Positions 32,458 to 41,620 of a stretch of DNA of 45,095 bases are shown in pieces (the first letter of the stretch is position 1; each line of letters begins with the position of its first letter). The translations under genes were made by a program, and so were the position numbers. Location of the stretch: the NCBI GenBank assembly GCA_947490625.1, contig CANLHC010000002.1, forward strand, positions 1 to 45,095. Direction: 5' to 3'. The notes beneath the pieces were generated by a model. It did no database searches. It worked only from the letters and a program-made list of their open reading frames with translations, and was not told where the DNA came from. This DNA comes from Candidatus Nanopelagicaceae bacterium (lineage in GTDB: Bacteria; Actinomycetota; Actinomycetes; Nanopelagicales; Nanopelagicaceae).

Positions 32458-33342
32458 ATGAAGGATTTCATTATCGCTCGTGCCTACTTTCTAGGCTGGA
32501 CATTGATTCGACGTATGCCTGAGAAATCGGCTACCAATCTTTTTCTATGGCTAGGGTCTCGCATGCTCAAAAAGAATGGAAGAAGTGTCAAGAGATTGCG
32601 CTCGAACTTAGCTCGTGTAAATCCGTTGTTGCAGGCGGATGAACTACAAAATCTGATAGCACAGGGTGTCATGTCCTATATGCGTTATTGGCGCGAAACA
32701 TTCCGATCACCTGACTGGACCAGAGAGAGAATTCTTTCGACGGTAACGGTGAGCAATGAGCATCTGTTGATGGATCCAATTAATTCTGGAAGCCCAGTGG
32801 TGGTTGCCCTTCCACATGCTGGCAATTGGGATCATGCCGGTTCGTATTTCTGCCTCAAGGGTGCGAAGCTGGTTACCGTTGCCGAGGTTTTGAAGCCACG
32901 CGCTCTCTTTGAAAAATTCCTCGAGTACCGGCAAGCGATAGGAATGGAAGTGTTGCCTCTGGATAGCAACGCTTTCGGCACTCTGCTGGAACGTGCGCAA
33001 GAGGGGAAGTTGATCGCGCTAGTGGCCGATCGAGATCTTTCTCGAAGCGGTATTGATGTGAGATTTTTTGACGGCACGGCGCGAATGCCGGCCGGCCCCG
33101 CCCTTGTCGCCATTCGAACTGATTCGCCTCTTGTTACTGCCTTTGTTTCATACACACCAAGTGGGATTCATATCCAACTCGATGCGATAGAGATTCCAAC
33201 TGTTGGTGATGAAGATGCCAAGGTGAAGATCGTCGTGCAACGCTGTGCTGATAATTTTGCAGTAGGTATCTTGAAGAATCCAGAGGACTGGCACATGATG
33301 CAAAGAATTTGGGTTGACGATGATTTTGTAGGTAGATCATGA
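32458..33342 (+). CDS. patA: Phosphatidylinositol mannoside acyltransferase
   Basis: A 294-residue LpxL/HtrB-type acyltransferase that adds a fatty acyl chain to a mannose of phosphatidylinositol mannosides. The catalytic H-x4-D motif is ALPHAGNWDHAG (H120, D125), followed by the GxxxxDRDLSRSGIDVRFFDG substrate segment and GPALVAIRT. The N-terminus has a hydrophobic membrane-associated helix. It lies between pgsA and pimA; the stop overlaps the pimA start as ATGA. Locus order and motifs agree, so the call is strong. Confidence 0.92.
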   Translation: MKDFIIARAYFLGWTLIRRMPEKSATNLFLWLGSRMLKKNGRSVKRLRSNLARVNPLLQADELQNLIAQGVMSYMRYWRETFRSPDWTRERILSTVTVSNEHLLMDPINSGSPVVVALPHAGNWDHAGSYFCLKGAKLVTVAEVLKPRALFEKFLEYRQAIGMEVLPLDSNAFGTLLERAQEGKLIALVADRDLSRSGIDVRFFDGTARMPAGPALVAIRTDSPLVTAFVSYTPSGIHIQLDAIEIPTVGDEDAKVKIVVQRCADNFAVGILKNPEDWHMMQRIWVDDDFVGRS

Positions 33343-34511
33343 AAAAACTACGAATTGGTTTAGTCTGTCCTTACGGTTGGGATACACCGGGTGGTGTTCA
33401 GAATCATGTCCGAGATCTTGCAGAATATTTCATTGCCGAAGGCCATTTTGTATCGGTTCTCGCTCCTGTCTCGGATGATTCAACCCTTCCTGAATATCTA
33501 GTCAATGCAGGCAAGCCAACGGGAATTCCGTTCAATGGCGCAGTAGCACGTCTTCTCTTTAATCCGGCCGCCTTTGCTCGAGTGAGAAATTGGTTGTTAG
33601 AAAATGAGTTCGACATTCTGCATCTACATGAACCAGCCGTTCCTTCTATTTCACTGCTAGCTCTCTGGGCAAGCGAAGGACCAATCGTGGGAACTTTCCA
33701 TGCGCAAGCAAAGAAGGGAGCGACGACCCGGGTTATCGCCTCAATTGTCGAACCAGCAATTGAACGATTGAGTGAAAAGATCGCCGTGAGCCAGGCGGCC
33801 TACGACACCTTGCAAGAACATATGGATACGACGGCACACGTGATTCCTAACGGCATCTTCGCCGATCGTTATCGTGACGGAATTGTTGAGGAGAAGTGGT
33901 CTGGTGCAACTCTCGGATTCATTGGGCGCTTCGAAGAGCCACGTAAAGGTCTTGAAGTACTTATTGATGCAATTCCCATTATTTCCCGCTTTATCCCTGA
34001 TGTTCGTGTACTCATTGCAGGCCCAGGTGATCCATCAGAGATTACAGAGGATATAAATTCTGAGCTGCGCACTCGTTTTCAATTTCTTGGAAAGATTTCA
34101 GAGAATGAAAAGGCGAACTTTCTTAAATCAATTGCGCTCTATATTGCGCCAAATACGGGCGGTGAATCTTTTGGCATCATTATCGCAGAGGCGTTAGCCG
34201 GTGGCGCGGCGGTGGTGGCTAGCGATATTCCTGCATTCAGTGACCTTTTAGGCAACGGGGCATACGGAGCGCTCTTTGAGTCGGAAGATTCTCAATCCTT
34301 AGCAAAAGTTGTCATAGAACTTTTACGGGACGACGCCAAACGCAGTGATCTAGCTGAGGCAGGGCGGGTATATGCGCAGAGGTATGACTGGAATTCTGTC
34401 GCACACGAGATCTACGAGATCTATGAAAAGGTTTTAGAGAAGGGTCAAAAACTCAACGTCACATCAGAATCTCGCGCATGGGATTGGCTTTTGATTCGAG
34501 AGAACGATTGA
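33339..34511 (+). CDS. pimA: Phosphatidylinositol mannosyltransferase, GT4
   Basis: A 390-residue GT-B glycosyltransferase that transfers mannose from GDP-mannose to phosphatidylinositol. The N-terminal domain begins RIGLVCPYGWDTPGGVQNHV, and contains GTFHAQAKKG and HEPAVPS. The C-terminal domain has FIGRFEEPRKGLEVLIDAIP near residue 193 and the nucleotide-sugar motif GGESFGIIIAEALAGG with Glu near 275-290. These match the mycobacterial PimA pattern. The C-terminus continues about 25 residues after the last helix. The TGA shares its A with the ATG of the DUF3048 gene. Confidence 0.93.
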   Translation: MKKLRIGLVCPYGWDTPGGVQNHVRDLAEYFIAEGHFVSVLAPVSDDSTLPEYLVNAGKPTGIPFNGAVARLLFNPAAFARVRNWLLENEFDILHLHEPAVPSISLLALWASEGPIVGTFHAQAKKGATTRVIASIVEPAIERLSEKIAVSQAAYDTLQEHMDTTAHVIPNGIFADRYRDGIVEEKWSGATLGFIGRFEEPRKGLEVLIDAIPIISRFIPDVRVLIAGPGDPSEITEDINSELRTRFQFLGKISENEKANFLKSIALYIAPNTGGESFGIIIAEALAGGAAVVASDIPAFSDLLGNGAYGALFESEDSQSLAKVVIELLRDDAKRSDLAEAGRVYAQRYDWNSVAHEIYEIYEKVLEKGQKLNVTSESRAWDWLLIREND

Positions 34512-35524
34512 TGAAGAAGTTTCTCGCAACACTCTTAGGGGTGTCGGCCATTTTCGTAATTGTCCTAGCTTTCCTACCATTCTCAGGGAGCTCTCTCGTT
34601 GACGAGATTTTTGCGCAGCCCTCCTACAACTCGTTGTCAGGGCGGGAAGGTGTTGATGGTCCAATACTCGTGGTGAAGATTGACGACACAGTTGCTGCTC
34701 GTCCTCAGATCGGGCTTGATCGTGCTGACGTTGTTTACATCGAGCAAGTTGAAGGTGGCCTGACTCGACTAGCGGCGGTTTTCTCCTCTGAAATTCCACA
34801 ACTCATTGGACCAGTACGAAGCGCACGGATAACCGATCTTGAAATCCTCGCGCAGTATGGCACTGTCGTCTTTGCTTACAGCGGTGCGCAGCCAAAATTT
34901 CTTCCGGAGATAGCCGCGGCAAATCTTCATGACTATGGAGCACAGCGTCAATCCGCGACGATCTACACTCGAGATTCATTACGATCAGCACCGACAAATA
35001 TGGTATTGCGCGCAGATTTACTCATGGAAAAAGTGAAAACAGACCAGAAGACAATTTCGCAATCATCACCCAACGCGTGGAGCTTTGGTGACAAGCCTTT
35101 AAATGGTCTCCCAATTTCGGAAGCGAAAGTCTCGTGGCCTGCATCGACGTATGAGTTTCGTTGGAGCGTTGACGATAACCAATGGTCGATCTTTAACAAT
35201 GGCGTAGCTAATCTCTCTGCCTTAGGTTTGCCTCATCACCCCACAACGATTCTGATCCAGAAGGTGAAAATCGTTCCATCGATGTACGGAGACAAATTTG
35301 GGGGAGTCACGCCTCACTCGTTAACAATTGGGTCAGGCACTGGTTATCTCCTGCGTGATGGGGAGTACTTCGCGGCGAATTGGTCTCGCCCTGATGCGGA
35401 GTCAGCCACCACATGGACTGCCGCGGATGGGACTCCATTGAACTTCGCTCGAGGTCAGGTGTGGGTCGCACTTGTTGAGAAAGATCCGATTTTCACGGCT
35501 AGACTCACCACTCTGAACGAGTAG
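34511..35524 (+). CDS. DUF3048 (YerB-like) exported protein
   Basis: A 337-residue protein with a membrane anchor or signal at residues 3-25 ([20 protein letters not shown]), then the DUF3048 core: [47 protein letters not shown] near 76-102, and a C-terminal half with FSAN-like strands ending in [10 protein letters not shown]. The function is unknown; it is thought to act outside the membrane. ATG 34511 overlaps the pimA stop by one base (TGATG). Its place in the mannoside operon may indicate a link to the cell envelope, which is inference. Confidence 0.82.
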   Translation: MKKFLATLLGVSAIFVIVLAFLPFSGSSLVDEIFAQPSYNSLSGREGVDGPILVVKIDDTVAARPQIGLDRADVVYIEQVEGGLTRLAAVFSSEIPQLIGPVRSARITDLEILAQYGTVVFAYSGAQPKFLPEIAAANLHDYGAQRQSATIYTRDSLRSAPTNMVLRADLLMEKVKTDQKTISQSSPNAWSFGDKPLNGLPISEAKVSWPASTYEFRWSVDDNQWSIFNNGVANLSALGLPHHPTTILIQKVKIVPSMYGDKFGGVTPHSLTIGSGTGYLLRDGEYFAANWSRPDAESATTWTAADGTPLNFARGQVWVALVEKDPIFTARLTTLNE

Positions 35525-35528
35525 AGCC

Positions 35529-35534
35529 AAGGAG
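35529..35534 (+). promoter_or_regulatory. Ribosome binding site of pdxS
   Basis: AAGGAG lies 7 bases before ATG 35542, a canonical site. It matches the expected high expression of PdxS and contrasts with leaderless genes. Confidence 0.75.
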
Positions 35535-35541
35535 TTTTTTC

Positions 35542-36429
35542 ATGTCACAGGAAACTGGAACAGCGCGCGTCAAGCGAGGCATGGCAGAGATGCTTAAGGG
35601 TGGCGTCATCATGGATGTCGTCAACGCAGAGCAAGCCAAGATTGCAGAAGATGCTGGCGCTGTTGCTGTTATGGCCCTTGAGCGCGTACCTGCAGATATT
35701 CGTGCGCAAGGTGGCGTTGCTCGTATGTCTGATCCAGATATGATCGAAAAAATTCAGGCAACAGTTTCTATTCCAGTGATGGCGAAGGTTCGTATCGGCC
35801 ATTTTGTCGAGGCACAAATTTTGGAAAGTCTGGGCGTTGATTACATCGATGAATCTGAAGTGCTTACGCCAGCTGATTACATCAACCATGTTGATAAGTG
35901 GAACTTTAAGATCCCATTCGTCTGCGGTGCTACCAACTTAGGCGAAGCGCTCCGTCGTATCAACGAAGGTGCTGCCATGATTCGCTCAAAGGGCGAAGCT
36001 GGTACTGGCGATGTTTCAAATGCTATGTCGCATATGAGATCAATCGGGGGAGATATTCGTCGTTTAACTTCAATGCGCGAAGACGAGCTCTATGTGGCAG
36101 CAAAGGAAATGCAAGCTCCTTATGCATTAGTAAAGGAAGTTGCTGAGACAGGCAAGCTACCTGTTGTTCTCTTCACCGCCGGTGGAATCGCAACTCCGGC
36201 AGATGCTGCGCTGATGATGCAGATGGGTGCCGATGGCGTCTTCATCGGTTCCGGAATCTTTAAGTCGGGTAACCCCGCACATCGCGCCGCTGCCTGCGTA
36301 AAGGCAACAACGTTTTATAACGATGCCAAGGTATTGGCCGATGTCTCGCGTGGCCTAGGGGATGCAATGGTGGGAATCAACGTTGCAGATATTCCAGTGC
36401 CACATCGCCTAGCCGAACGTGGCTGGTAA
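35542..36429 (+). CDS. pdxS: Pyridoxal 5'-phosphate synthase, synthase subunit
   Basis: A 295-residue (beta/alpha)8 barrel that makes PLP from ribose 5-phosphate, glyceraldehyde 3-phosphate and ammonia. Conserved pieces are [20 protein letters not shown] with D25, [19 protein letters not shown], and [14 protein letters not shown] with the Schiff-base lysine K82. Later come [13 protein letters not shown] and [20 protein letters not shown] with the phosphate site. Ammonia comes from PdxT, encoded 25 bases downstream. The sequence is highly conserved along its length and starts with a strong ribosome binding site. Confidence 0.98.
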   Translation: MSQETGTARVKRGMAEMLKGGVIMDVVNAEQAKIAEDAGAVAVMALERVPADIRAQGGVARMSDPDMIEKIQATVSIPVMAKVRIGHFVEAQILESLGVDYIDESEVLTPADYINHVDKWNFKIPFVCGATNLGEALRRINEGAAMIRSKGEAGTGDVSNAMSHMRSIGGDIRRLTSMREDELYVAAKEMQAPYALVKEVAETGKLPVVLFTAGGIATPADAALMMQMGADGVFIGSGIFKSGNPAHRAAACVKATTFYNDAKVLADVSRGLGDAMVGINVADIPVPHRLAERGW

Positions 36430-36431
36430 GC

Positions 36432-36447
36432 ACTCAGTTATCTGAGT
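36432..36447 (+). other. Hairpin between pdxS and pdxT
   Basis: ACTCAG (36432-36437), loop TTAT and CTGAGT (36442-36447) form a perfect 6-bp stem inside the 25-base intercistronic gap, 7 bases before the pdxT ATG. It may set the relative amount of PdxS and PdxT by blocking ribosomes or guiding RNA processing. Confidence 0.4.
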
Positions 36448-36454
36448 TCAGACA

Positions 36455-37042
36455 ATGAAGATAGGTGTTCTGGCCCTACAGGGGGATTTTCGTGAACATC
36501 TGCATGCAATTGCTTTATGCGGCGAAGAAGGAATAGAAGTCCGCAGAGCGAGTGAACTAGATACCTGTGATGCCTTCATTCTTCCAGGGGGAGAATCGAC
36601 TGCGATTGCGTTGCTTGCTCGGAATTATGATTTGATTGAACCGATTCGTGCGCGTATCGAATCAGGGATGCCCACCTACGGATCCTGTGCTGGAATGATC
36701 TTATTGGCTGATCGTCTCGTTGATGGCGCTCCAGGTCAGCAGACATTTGGTGGAATAGATATGACAGTTCGACGAAATGCATTTGGCCGTCAGGTTGACT
36801 CGTTTGAATCAACGCTCTCCTTCAACTCTCATTCTCTTCATGCGGTCTTTATCCGAGCACCATGGGTCGAAGATGTTGGTTCTAGTGTTGAAGTGATTAG
36901 CACTGTTACAACTAGTGATGGGAAGAGCCATCCGGTAGCTGTACGCCAATCACATCTCTTGGCTACCTCGTTCCACCCTGAACTTACTCAGGATCAGGCG
37001 GTGCATAGGTACTTTATTGATGAGGTCTGTAAGTCACGATAA
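36455..37042 (+). CDS. pdxT: Pyridoxal 5'-phosphate synthase, glutaminase subunit
   Basis: A 195-residue class I glutamine amidotransferase that supplies ammonia to PdxS. The catalytic triad is visible: C78 in YGSCAGMI, H174 and E176 in SFHPEL. GGESTA (45-50) is the conserved glutamine-binding loop. The gene follows pdxS with a hairpin in the gap and has no good ribosome binding site, which suggests lower translation than pdxS. The pdxS-pdxT pair makes the de novo vitamin B6 pathway independent of DXP. Confidence 0.96.
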   Translation: MKIGVLALQGDFREHLHAIALCGEEGIEVRRASELDTCDAFILPGGESTAIALLARNYDLIEPIRARIESGMPTYGSCAGMILLADRLVDGAPGQQTFGGIDMTVRRNAFGRQVDSFESTLSFNSHSLHAVFIRAPWVEDVGSSVEVISTVTTSDGKSHPVAVRQSHLLATSFHPELTQDQAVHRYFIDEVCKSR

Positions 37043-37044
37043 AG

Positions 37045-37050
37045 TAGGTT
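37045..37050 (+). promoter_or_regulatory. Possible -10 box of yebC
   Basis: TAGGTT matches the -10 pattern used elsewhere, but lies 30 bases upstream of ATG 37081, so here the transcript would have a short leader with the purine-rich AAAAGGGG site. Confidence 0.35.
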
Positions 37051-37080
37051 CACAGGTTTTTAACAAAAGGGGTTAGTTTC

Positions 37081-37833
37081 ATGTCAGGCCATTCCAAGTG
37101 GGCGACCACTAAGCATAAGAAGGCTGTTATCGACGGCCGACGCGCAAAAAATTTCGCCAAACTCATTAAGGCGATCGAAGTCGCAGCTCGCAATGGTGGC
37201 CCTGATCTTGAAGGAAATCCAACCCTCTTTGATGCGATCGCAAAAGCCAAGAAGAATTCGATGCCGGCTGACAACATTGATCGAGCAGTCAAACGTGGTG
37301 CTGGTTTGGAGTCAGGCGGAGCGGATTACCAAACAATTATGTATGAAGGCTACGGGCCTAACGGTGTTGCTTTGATGATCGAGTGTCTTTCCGATAATAG
37401 AAATCGTGCTGCATCTGAAGTCCGAGTTGCAGTTACCCGCAATGGAGGGTCGATGGCTGATCCAGGATCAGTTTCCTATCTCTTCAATCGAAAAGGCGTG
37501 ATTATTGTTTCAAAGGTGGCTGGAGTCTCTGAGGAGTCAATCCTTGAGGCAGTTCTTGAGGCCGGTGCTGAAGAAGTAAATGATCTCGGCGAAACTTTTG
37601 AAGTTGTTTGTGAGGCTGCTGATTTAGTTGCAACTCGTACCGCGCTTCAAAGTGCGGGCATTGATTACGAATCTGCTGACTCTTCCTTCCTCCCATCGAT
37701 GGTTATTCCACTTGATGCCGAAGGTGCGCAGAAGGTCTTCGAACTCATTGATGCGATAGAAGAACTTGATGACGTTCAAAATGTCTTCGGGAATTTCGAT
37801 GTCTCTGATGAAGTAATGGCGAGCCTTTCCTAA
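37081..37833 (+). CDS. YebC/PmpR-family protein
   Basis: A 250-residue protein of the YebC family, starting [20 protein letters not shown], the hallmark N-terminus. It also has [11 protein letters not shown] and [20 protein letters not shown]. Family members act as transcription regulators and, in some bacteria, help ribosomes through difficult peptide motifs. In actinobacteria the gene usually stands between pdxT and ruvC, as here. The ATG follows a purine-rich ribosome site. The family call is firm; which role applies is not decided by sequence. Confidence 0.94.
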   Translation: MSGHSKWATTKHKKAVIDGRRAKNFAKLIKAIEVAARNGGPDLEGNPTLFDAIAKAKKNSMPADNIDRAVKRGAGLESGGADYQTIMYEGYGPNGVALMIECLSDNRNRAASEVRVAVTRNGGSMADPGSVSYLFNRKGVIIVSKVAGVSEESILEAVLEAGAEEVNDLGETFEVVCEAADLVATRTALQSAGIDYESADSSFLPSMVIPLDAEGAQKVFELIDAIEELDDVQNVFGNFDVSDEVMASLS

Positions 37834-37851
37834 CTCTCATCTATGAGGTTC

Positions 37852-37857
37852 TAGGCT
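37852..37857 (+). promoter_or_regulatory. -10 box of ruvC, leaderless type
   Basis: TAGGCT lies 6 bases before ATG 37864, with no ribosome binding site. It likely drives ruvC-ruvA-ruvB. Confidence 0.6.
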
Positions 37858-37863
37858 GAACGC

Positions 37864-38418
37864 ATGAGCCAACAACGTGTGAAAGTGCTGGGAGTTGATC
37901 CGGGGCTCACACGTTGCGGAATCGGTGTTGTGGTTGGCGCACCAGGTTCACCGCTATCACTTTCAGGCGTAGGCGTGATTCAAACGTCAGCATCGGCCCC
38001 GCTTGAGCAACGTTTACTCGAACTTGAACGCGAACTCAACAACTGGCTTGATCAACATAAGCCCGATGTGATTGCCGTTGAACGAGTTTTCTCTCAACAC
38101 AATGTTCGTACCGTGATGGGAACTGGCCAAGCCGCGGGGATCGCACTTTTGCTCGCGGCTAAACGTGGGATTCCCGTGATGATGCATACCCCCAGCGAAG
38201 TGAAGGCAGCGGTGACTGGCAATGGTCGCGCCAATAAAGCTCAAGTCGCAGAAATGGTTGTACGCATTCTCTCGTTAAAGGAAGCCCCTAAACCCGTCGA
38301 CAGTACCGATGCGCTAGCTCTTGCCATCTGTAATATTTGGAGGGCAGGTGCGACGAGTAAGATTGAACAAGCGCTGAAGCAGGAGAAAAATCGGGTGGCT
38401 AAGTTGGTGAAGAAGTGA
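37864..38418 (+). CDS. ruvC: Holliday junction resolvase RuvC
   Basis: A 184-residue endonuclease that cuts Holliday junctions. [16 protein letters not shown] holds the first catalytic Asp (D12), [10 protein letters not shown] holds the Glu near 74, and the C-terminal [15 protein letters not shown] holds the acidic pair near 146-150. The stop overlaps the ruvA start as GTGA. It resolves junctions moved by the RuvAB helicase encoded next to it. Length and motifs are normal. Confidence 0.96.
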   Translation: MSQQRVKVLGVDPGLTRCGIGVVVGAPGSPLSLSGVGVIQTSASAPLEQRLLELERELNNWLDQHKPDVIAVERVFSQHNVRTVMGTGQAAGIALLLAAKRGIPVMMHTPSEVKAAVTGNGRANKAQVAEMVVRILSLKEAPKPVDSTDALALAICNIWRAGATSKIEQALKQEKNRVAKLVKK

Positions 38419-39020
38419 TTGCTCAGCTTACAGGTGAAGTACGTTCAATCTCTGTCGACCGCATCATTCTTGAAGTCGCAGGCGTGGGTTATCTCGTATC
38501 GGTCACTCCAATAACCTCTTCAGCGATCACACTCGGTACCACCGTCACCTTACATACCTCGATGATCGTTCGAGAAGATTCAATGACGCTCTTTGGTTTT
38601 ATAGATCAAAAGTCTCGCGAAACTTTCGAGTTAGTCCAGACCGTTAGCGGAATAGGGCCACGAGTTGCTCTTTCAATACTTGCGCATCTGACCCCAGAGA
38701 CCTTGGCCCACGCAATCGCTGCCGAATCTGTTGAAACGCTATCGGCTGTACCTGGTATCGGTAAGAAGGGTGCACAGAGGATTCTGCTAGAACTTAAAGG
38801 AAAGTTCTCGTCCTCTGGCTCATCAGCACCGATAAGCATCACGCAATCTCAGTGGCGCGAACAATTATCTGGAGCGCTTTCATCGCTCGGTTATTCACCT
38901 CGTGATGCCGATGCCGTTCTTTCGGTTGTTGCAATCGACTATGCCAATCGCGGGATAGACCCTGCCGTTGCTGATTTATCTGACCTTCTCAAAGCAGCCC
39001 TTGCTGGGGGTAGATCATGA
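38415..39020 (+). CDS. ruvA: Holliday junction branch migration protein RuvA
   Basis: A 201-residue protein that binds the four-way junction and recruits RuvB. The N-terminal barrel begins [11 protein letters not shown]; the two helix-hairpin-helix motifs are [15 protein letters not shown] and [19 protein letters not shown]; a flexible linker near 138-150 leads to the C-terminal RuvB-binding domain. It starts at GTG 38415, overlapping ruvC, and its stop overlaps the ruvB ATG. Confidence 0.96.
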   Translation: MIAQLTGEVRSISVDRIILEVAGVGYLVSVTPITSSAITLGTTVTLHTSMIVREDSMTLFGFIDQKSRETFELVQTVSGIGPRVALSILAHLTPETLAHAIAAESVETLSAVPGIGKKGAQRILLELKGKFSSSGSSAPISITQSQWREQLSGALSSLGYSPRDADAVLSVVAIDYANRGIDPAVADLSDLLKAALAGGRS

Positions 39021-40057
39021 GCGAAGATCACAATCGAATCGTAGATCCTGTCGCAAACGGTGAAGAGTCTTTATCGGAAAATGCCTTACGTCCTAAGACT
39101 TTAAAAGAATTCGTAGGCCAGCATCGCGTACGTGAACAGATTGATGTTCTGCTCACCGCTGCACGCAATCGTGGCGCGGCGGCAGATCACATACTTTTAT
39201 CTGGACCACCAGGTCTAGGTAAAACAACTCTTGCCATGATTCTGGCATCGGAGATGGCAACTCCAATTCGCATCACCAGTGGTCCAGCTATTACACACGC
39301 AGGGGATCTTGCCGCGATTCTCTCATCGCTAGTTGAGGGCGAGATTTTGTTTCTTGATGAAATACATCGCCTGCCGCGACCTGCAGAAGAGCTTCTCTAT
39401 TTAGCTATGGAAGATTTTCGTGTTGATGTCGTTGTCGGAAAAGGCCCTGGTGCGACTGCAATTCCATTGCAGCTCCCGCACTTCACACTCGTTGGTGCAA
39501 CGACTAGAGCTGGACTTCTTCCCAGCCCGTTACGTGATCGTTTCGGTTTCACTGCGCATTTAGATTTTTATGACCCGCAAGAGATTGAAATTGTTGTCAA
39601 TCGAAGTGCCTCACTGCTTGGTCTAGAAATCGACAAGAAGGCGATCGCTGAGATTGCAGGTCGTTCTCGTGGCACTCCGCGTATTGCTAACCGTCTCTTG
39701 CGACGAGTCCGCGATTATGCGCAGGTTCAAGGATCGTCATCTCTTTCACACGCGCATTCCAAGGCTGCCCTTGAAATGTATGAGGTTGATGAACAAGGTC
39801 TCGATCGTCTAGATCGAGCGGTACTCACCGCGCTCATTGAACGATTCAATGGGGGTCCGGTCGGACTTTCAACATTGGCGATCGCCGTCGGCGAAGAGAC
39901 CGAAACGGTGGAATCTGTCGCAGAACCATTCTTGGTGCGTAACGGATTTATGGCCAGAACTCCACGCGGGCGTATCGCCACCGAATTGGGCTATAGCCAC
40001 CTCGGCATCAAAGCTCCGCCAGCTATCGCTTCCCTTTTTGATGCTCCTTCCGAGTGA
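39017..40057 (+). CDS. ruvB: Holliday junction DNA helicase RuvB
   Basis: A 346-residue AAA+ motor. Walker A is [10 protein letters not shown] (62-71), Walker B is LFLDEIHR with D114 and E115, and [19 protein letters not shown] holds the arginine finger region. The C-terminal winged helix carries [20 protein letters not shown]. The protein drives branch migration. It ends 38 bases upstream of secD; no yajC gene lies between, although yajC often does in actinobacteria. Confidence 0.97.
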   Translation: MSEDHNRIVDPVANGEESLSENALRPKTLKEFVGQHRVREQIDVLLTAARNRGAAADHILLSGPPGLGKTTLAMILASEMATPIRITSGPAITHAGDLAAILSSLVEGEILFLDEIHRLPRPAEELLYLAMEDFRVDVVVGKGPGATAIPLQLPHFTLVGATTRAGLLPSPLRDRFGFTAHLDFYDPQEIEIVVNRSASLLGLEIDKKAIAEIAGRSRGTPRIANRLLRRVRDYAQVQGSSSLSHAHSKAALEMYEVDEQGLDRLDRAVLTALIERFNGGPVGLSTLAIAVGEETETVESVAEPFLVRNGFMARTPRGRIATELGYSHLGIKAPPAIASLFDAPSE

Positions 40058-40081
40058 GGCGGAGCACTAGCTGATGTGGCC

Positions 40082-40087
40082 TAGACT
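40082..40087 (+). promoter_or_regulatory. -10 box of secD, leaderless type
   Basis: TAGACT lies 8 bases before ATG 40096, with no ribosome binding site, so secD-secF may be transcribed separately from ruv. Confidence 0.5.
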
Positions 40088-40095
40088 CTGCTCTT

Positions 40096-41619
40096 ATGTC
40101 TACCTCTAACAAAGCAGTCAAAGGAACGACCAGACCAGGACGCGCCCTTCTCGCTCTCGCGCTGATCTTCATCTCACTTGGAGCCACCGTTGCTATTACC
40201 GGGGGTACCGAAGTGAAGCTTGGACTTGATCTCCGTGGTGGCACAAGTGTGACTCTTCAGCCGCGCGCTTCTACTGCCGGCAATGAAGTAACGCCAGAGG
40301 CAATTGACCAGGCAGTTGAGATCATTCGTCAGCGTGTGAACTCATTAGGTGTTGCAGAGAGTGAAGTGACAGCGCAGGGTAGTGGAAATAATCGTCAGAT
40401 CGTTATCTCGATTCCTGGAGAGAACGGTCGCCGCGTGGTCGACCTTGTTGGTCAGACGGCAGAGCTCAGATTTCGACAAGTCCTAGCATCCGGCTTTGGG
40501 CTTCCTTCAGCAACGGACACTGCAACTGCGGCAACCCCAGTTCCAGGAGTCTCCGATGAAATTAATACACAGTTTGCGAATTTAGATTGTGCAACTGTGG
40601 CAAGCTTGCAAGGAACAGGTACCGATGATCCCAATGCAGTAATTACCTCTTGCTCTAAGGATTTAACAACGAAGTACATCCTTGCTCCAGCTGAGGTGTT
40701 GGGTCGTCAGATTTCAGAGGCTAGCTCTGGCCTTGATACACAAGCGGGCAGTGCATGGACTGTCTCCCTTACATTTGATAGCGAAGGAACACGAGCGTTT
40801 GGTGCACTTACTGCTCGCGTGACCTCATTGCCTGAACCGAACAACCAAGTTGCGATTGTTCTAGATGGAATCGTTCAATCGTCGCCACGGATTAACGAAG
40901 CAATCCCTTCTGGAACTGCCCAGATCACTGGTGACTTCACTCAAGTCGGAGCTAAGGATTTAGCCAACGTTCTTAAATACGGCGCACTTCCTTTGGCATT
41001 TGACCGTGGAGAAGTTCAGCAGGTGTCACCGACACTTGGTTCAGAACAGCTTGATGCCGGTTTGTTGGCTGGAGGCTTAGGTCTTCTTCTGGTTGTTTTC
41101 TATTCAATGCTCTATTACCGAGGGCTTGGTTTGGTAATTACTGGATCACTAGTTATGGCGGCGGGACTGCTTTATCTTCTCGTGCTCGTCTTGGGTGAAA
41201 CCATTGGATTCACAATGACGCTAGCCGGTATTGCCGGAATCATCGTAGCTGTCGGTATTACCGCCGACTCATTTGTTATCTATTTCGAGAGAATTCGAGA
41301 TGAAATCCGAGAAGGTCGTTCCCTGCGTTCAGCAGTAGAAACCGGTTGGGCGAAAGCTCGCCGTACGATCTTGGTGGCTGATGCTGTCTCTATGATCGCA
41401 GCCGTTCTGCTCTATTTCTTTGCCGTCGGCGGCGTTCGTGGTTTCGCATTTACTCTAGGTTTAACAACCCTTGTTGACCTCATCATTGTCTTCTACTTCT
41501 CGAAGCCAATGATGACATTCATCGCACGGTTGAAATTCTTTGGTTCAGGCCACCGTTTCTCAGGAGTCTCTGCCAAGAGTTCAGGTGTCGCTCATTCAAC
41601 TTCACAAGTGGAGGCATAA
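40096..41619 (+). CDS. secD: Protein translocase subunit SecD
   Basis: A 507-residue RND-type membrane protein that uses the proton gradient to help SecYEG export proteins. The N-terminal helix (about 16-36) is followed by KLGLDLRGGTSVTLQ, a periplasmic domain up to about residue 315 and five C-terminal helices with the AGIAGIIVAVGITADSFVIYFERIRDE motif. The periplasmic part is interrupted by a low-complexity Ala/Thr/Pro-rich loop near 145-160. One base separates it from secF. Confidence 0.95.
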   Translation: MSTSNKAVKGTTRPGRALLALALIFISLGATVAITGGTEVKLGLDLRGGTSVTLQPRASTAGNEVTPEAIDQAVEIIRQRVNSLGVAESEVTAQGSGNNRQIVISIPGENGRRVVDLVGQTAELRFRQVLASGFGLPSATDTATAATPVPGVSDEINTQFANLDCATVASLQGTGTDDPNAVITSCSKDLTTKYILAPAEVLGRQISEASSGLDTQAGSAWTVSLTFDSEGTRAFGALTARVTSLPEPNNQVAIVLDGIVQSSPRINEAIPSGTAQITGDFTQVGAKDLANVLKYGALPLAFDRGEVQQVSPTLGSEQLDAGLLAGGLGLLLVVFYSMLYYRGLGLVITGSLVMAAGLLYLLVLVLGETIGFTMTLAGIAGIIVAVGITADSFVIYFERIRDEIREGRSLRSAVETGWAKARRTILVADAVSMIAAVLLYFFAVGGVRGFAFTLGLTTLVDLIIVFYFSKPMMTFIARLKFFGSGHRFSGVSAKSSGVAHSTSQVEA

Positions 41620-41620
41620 C

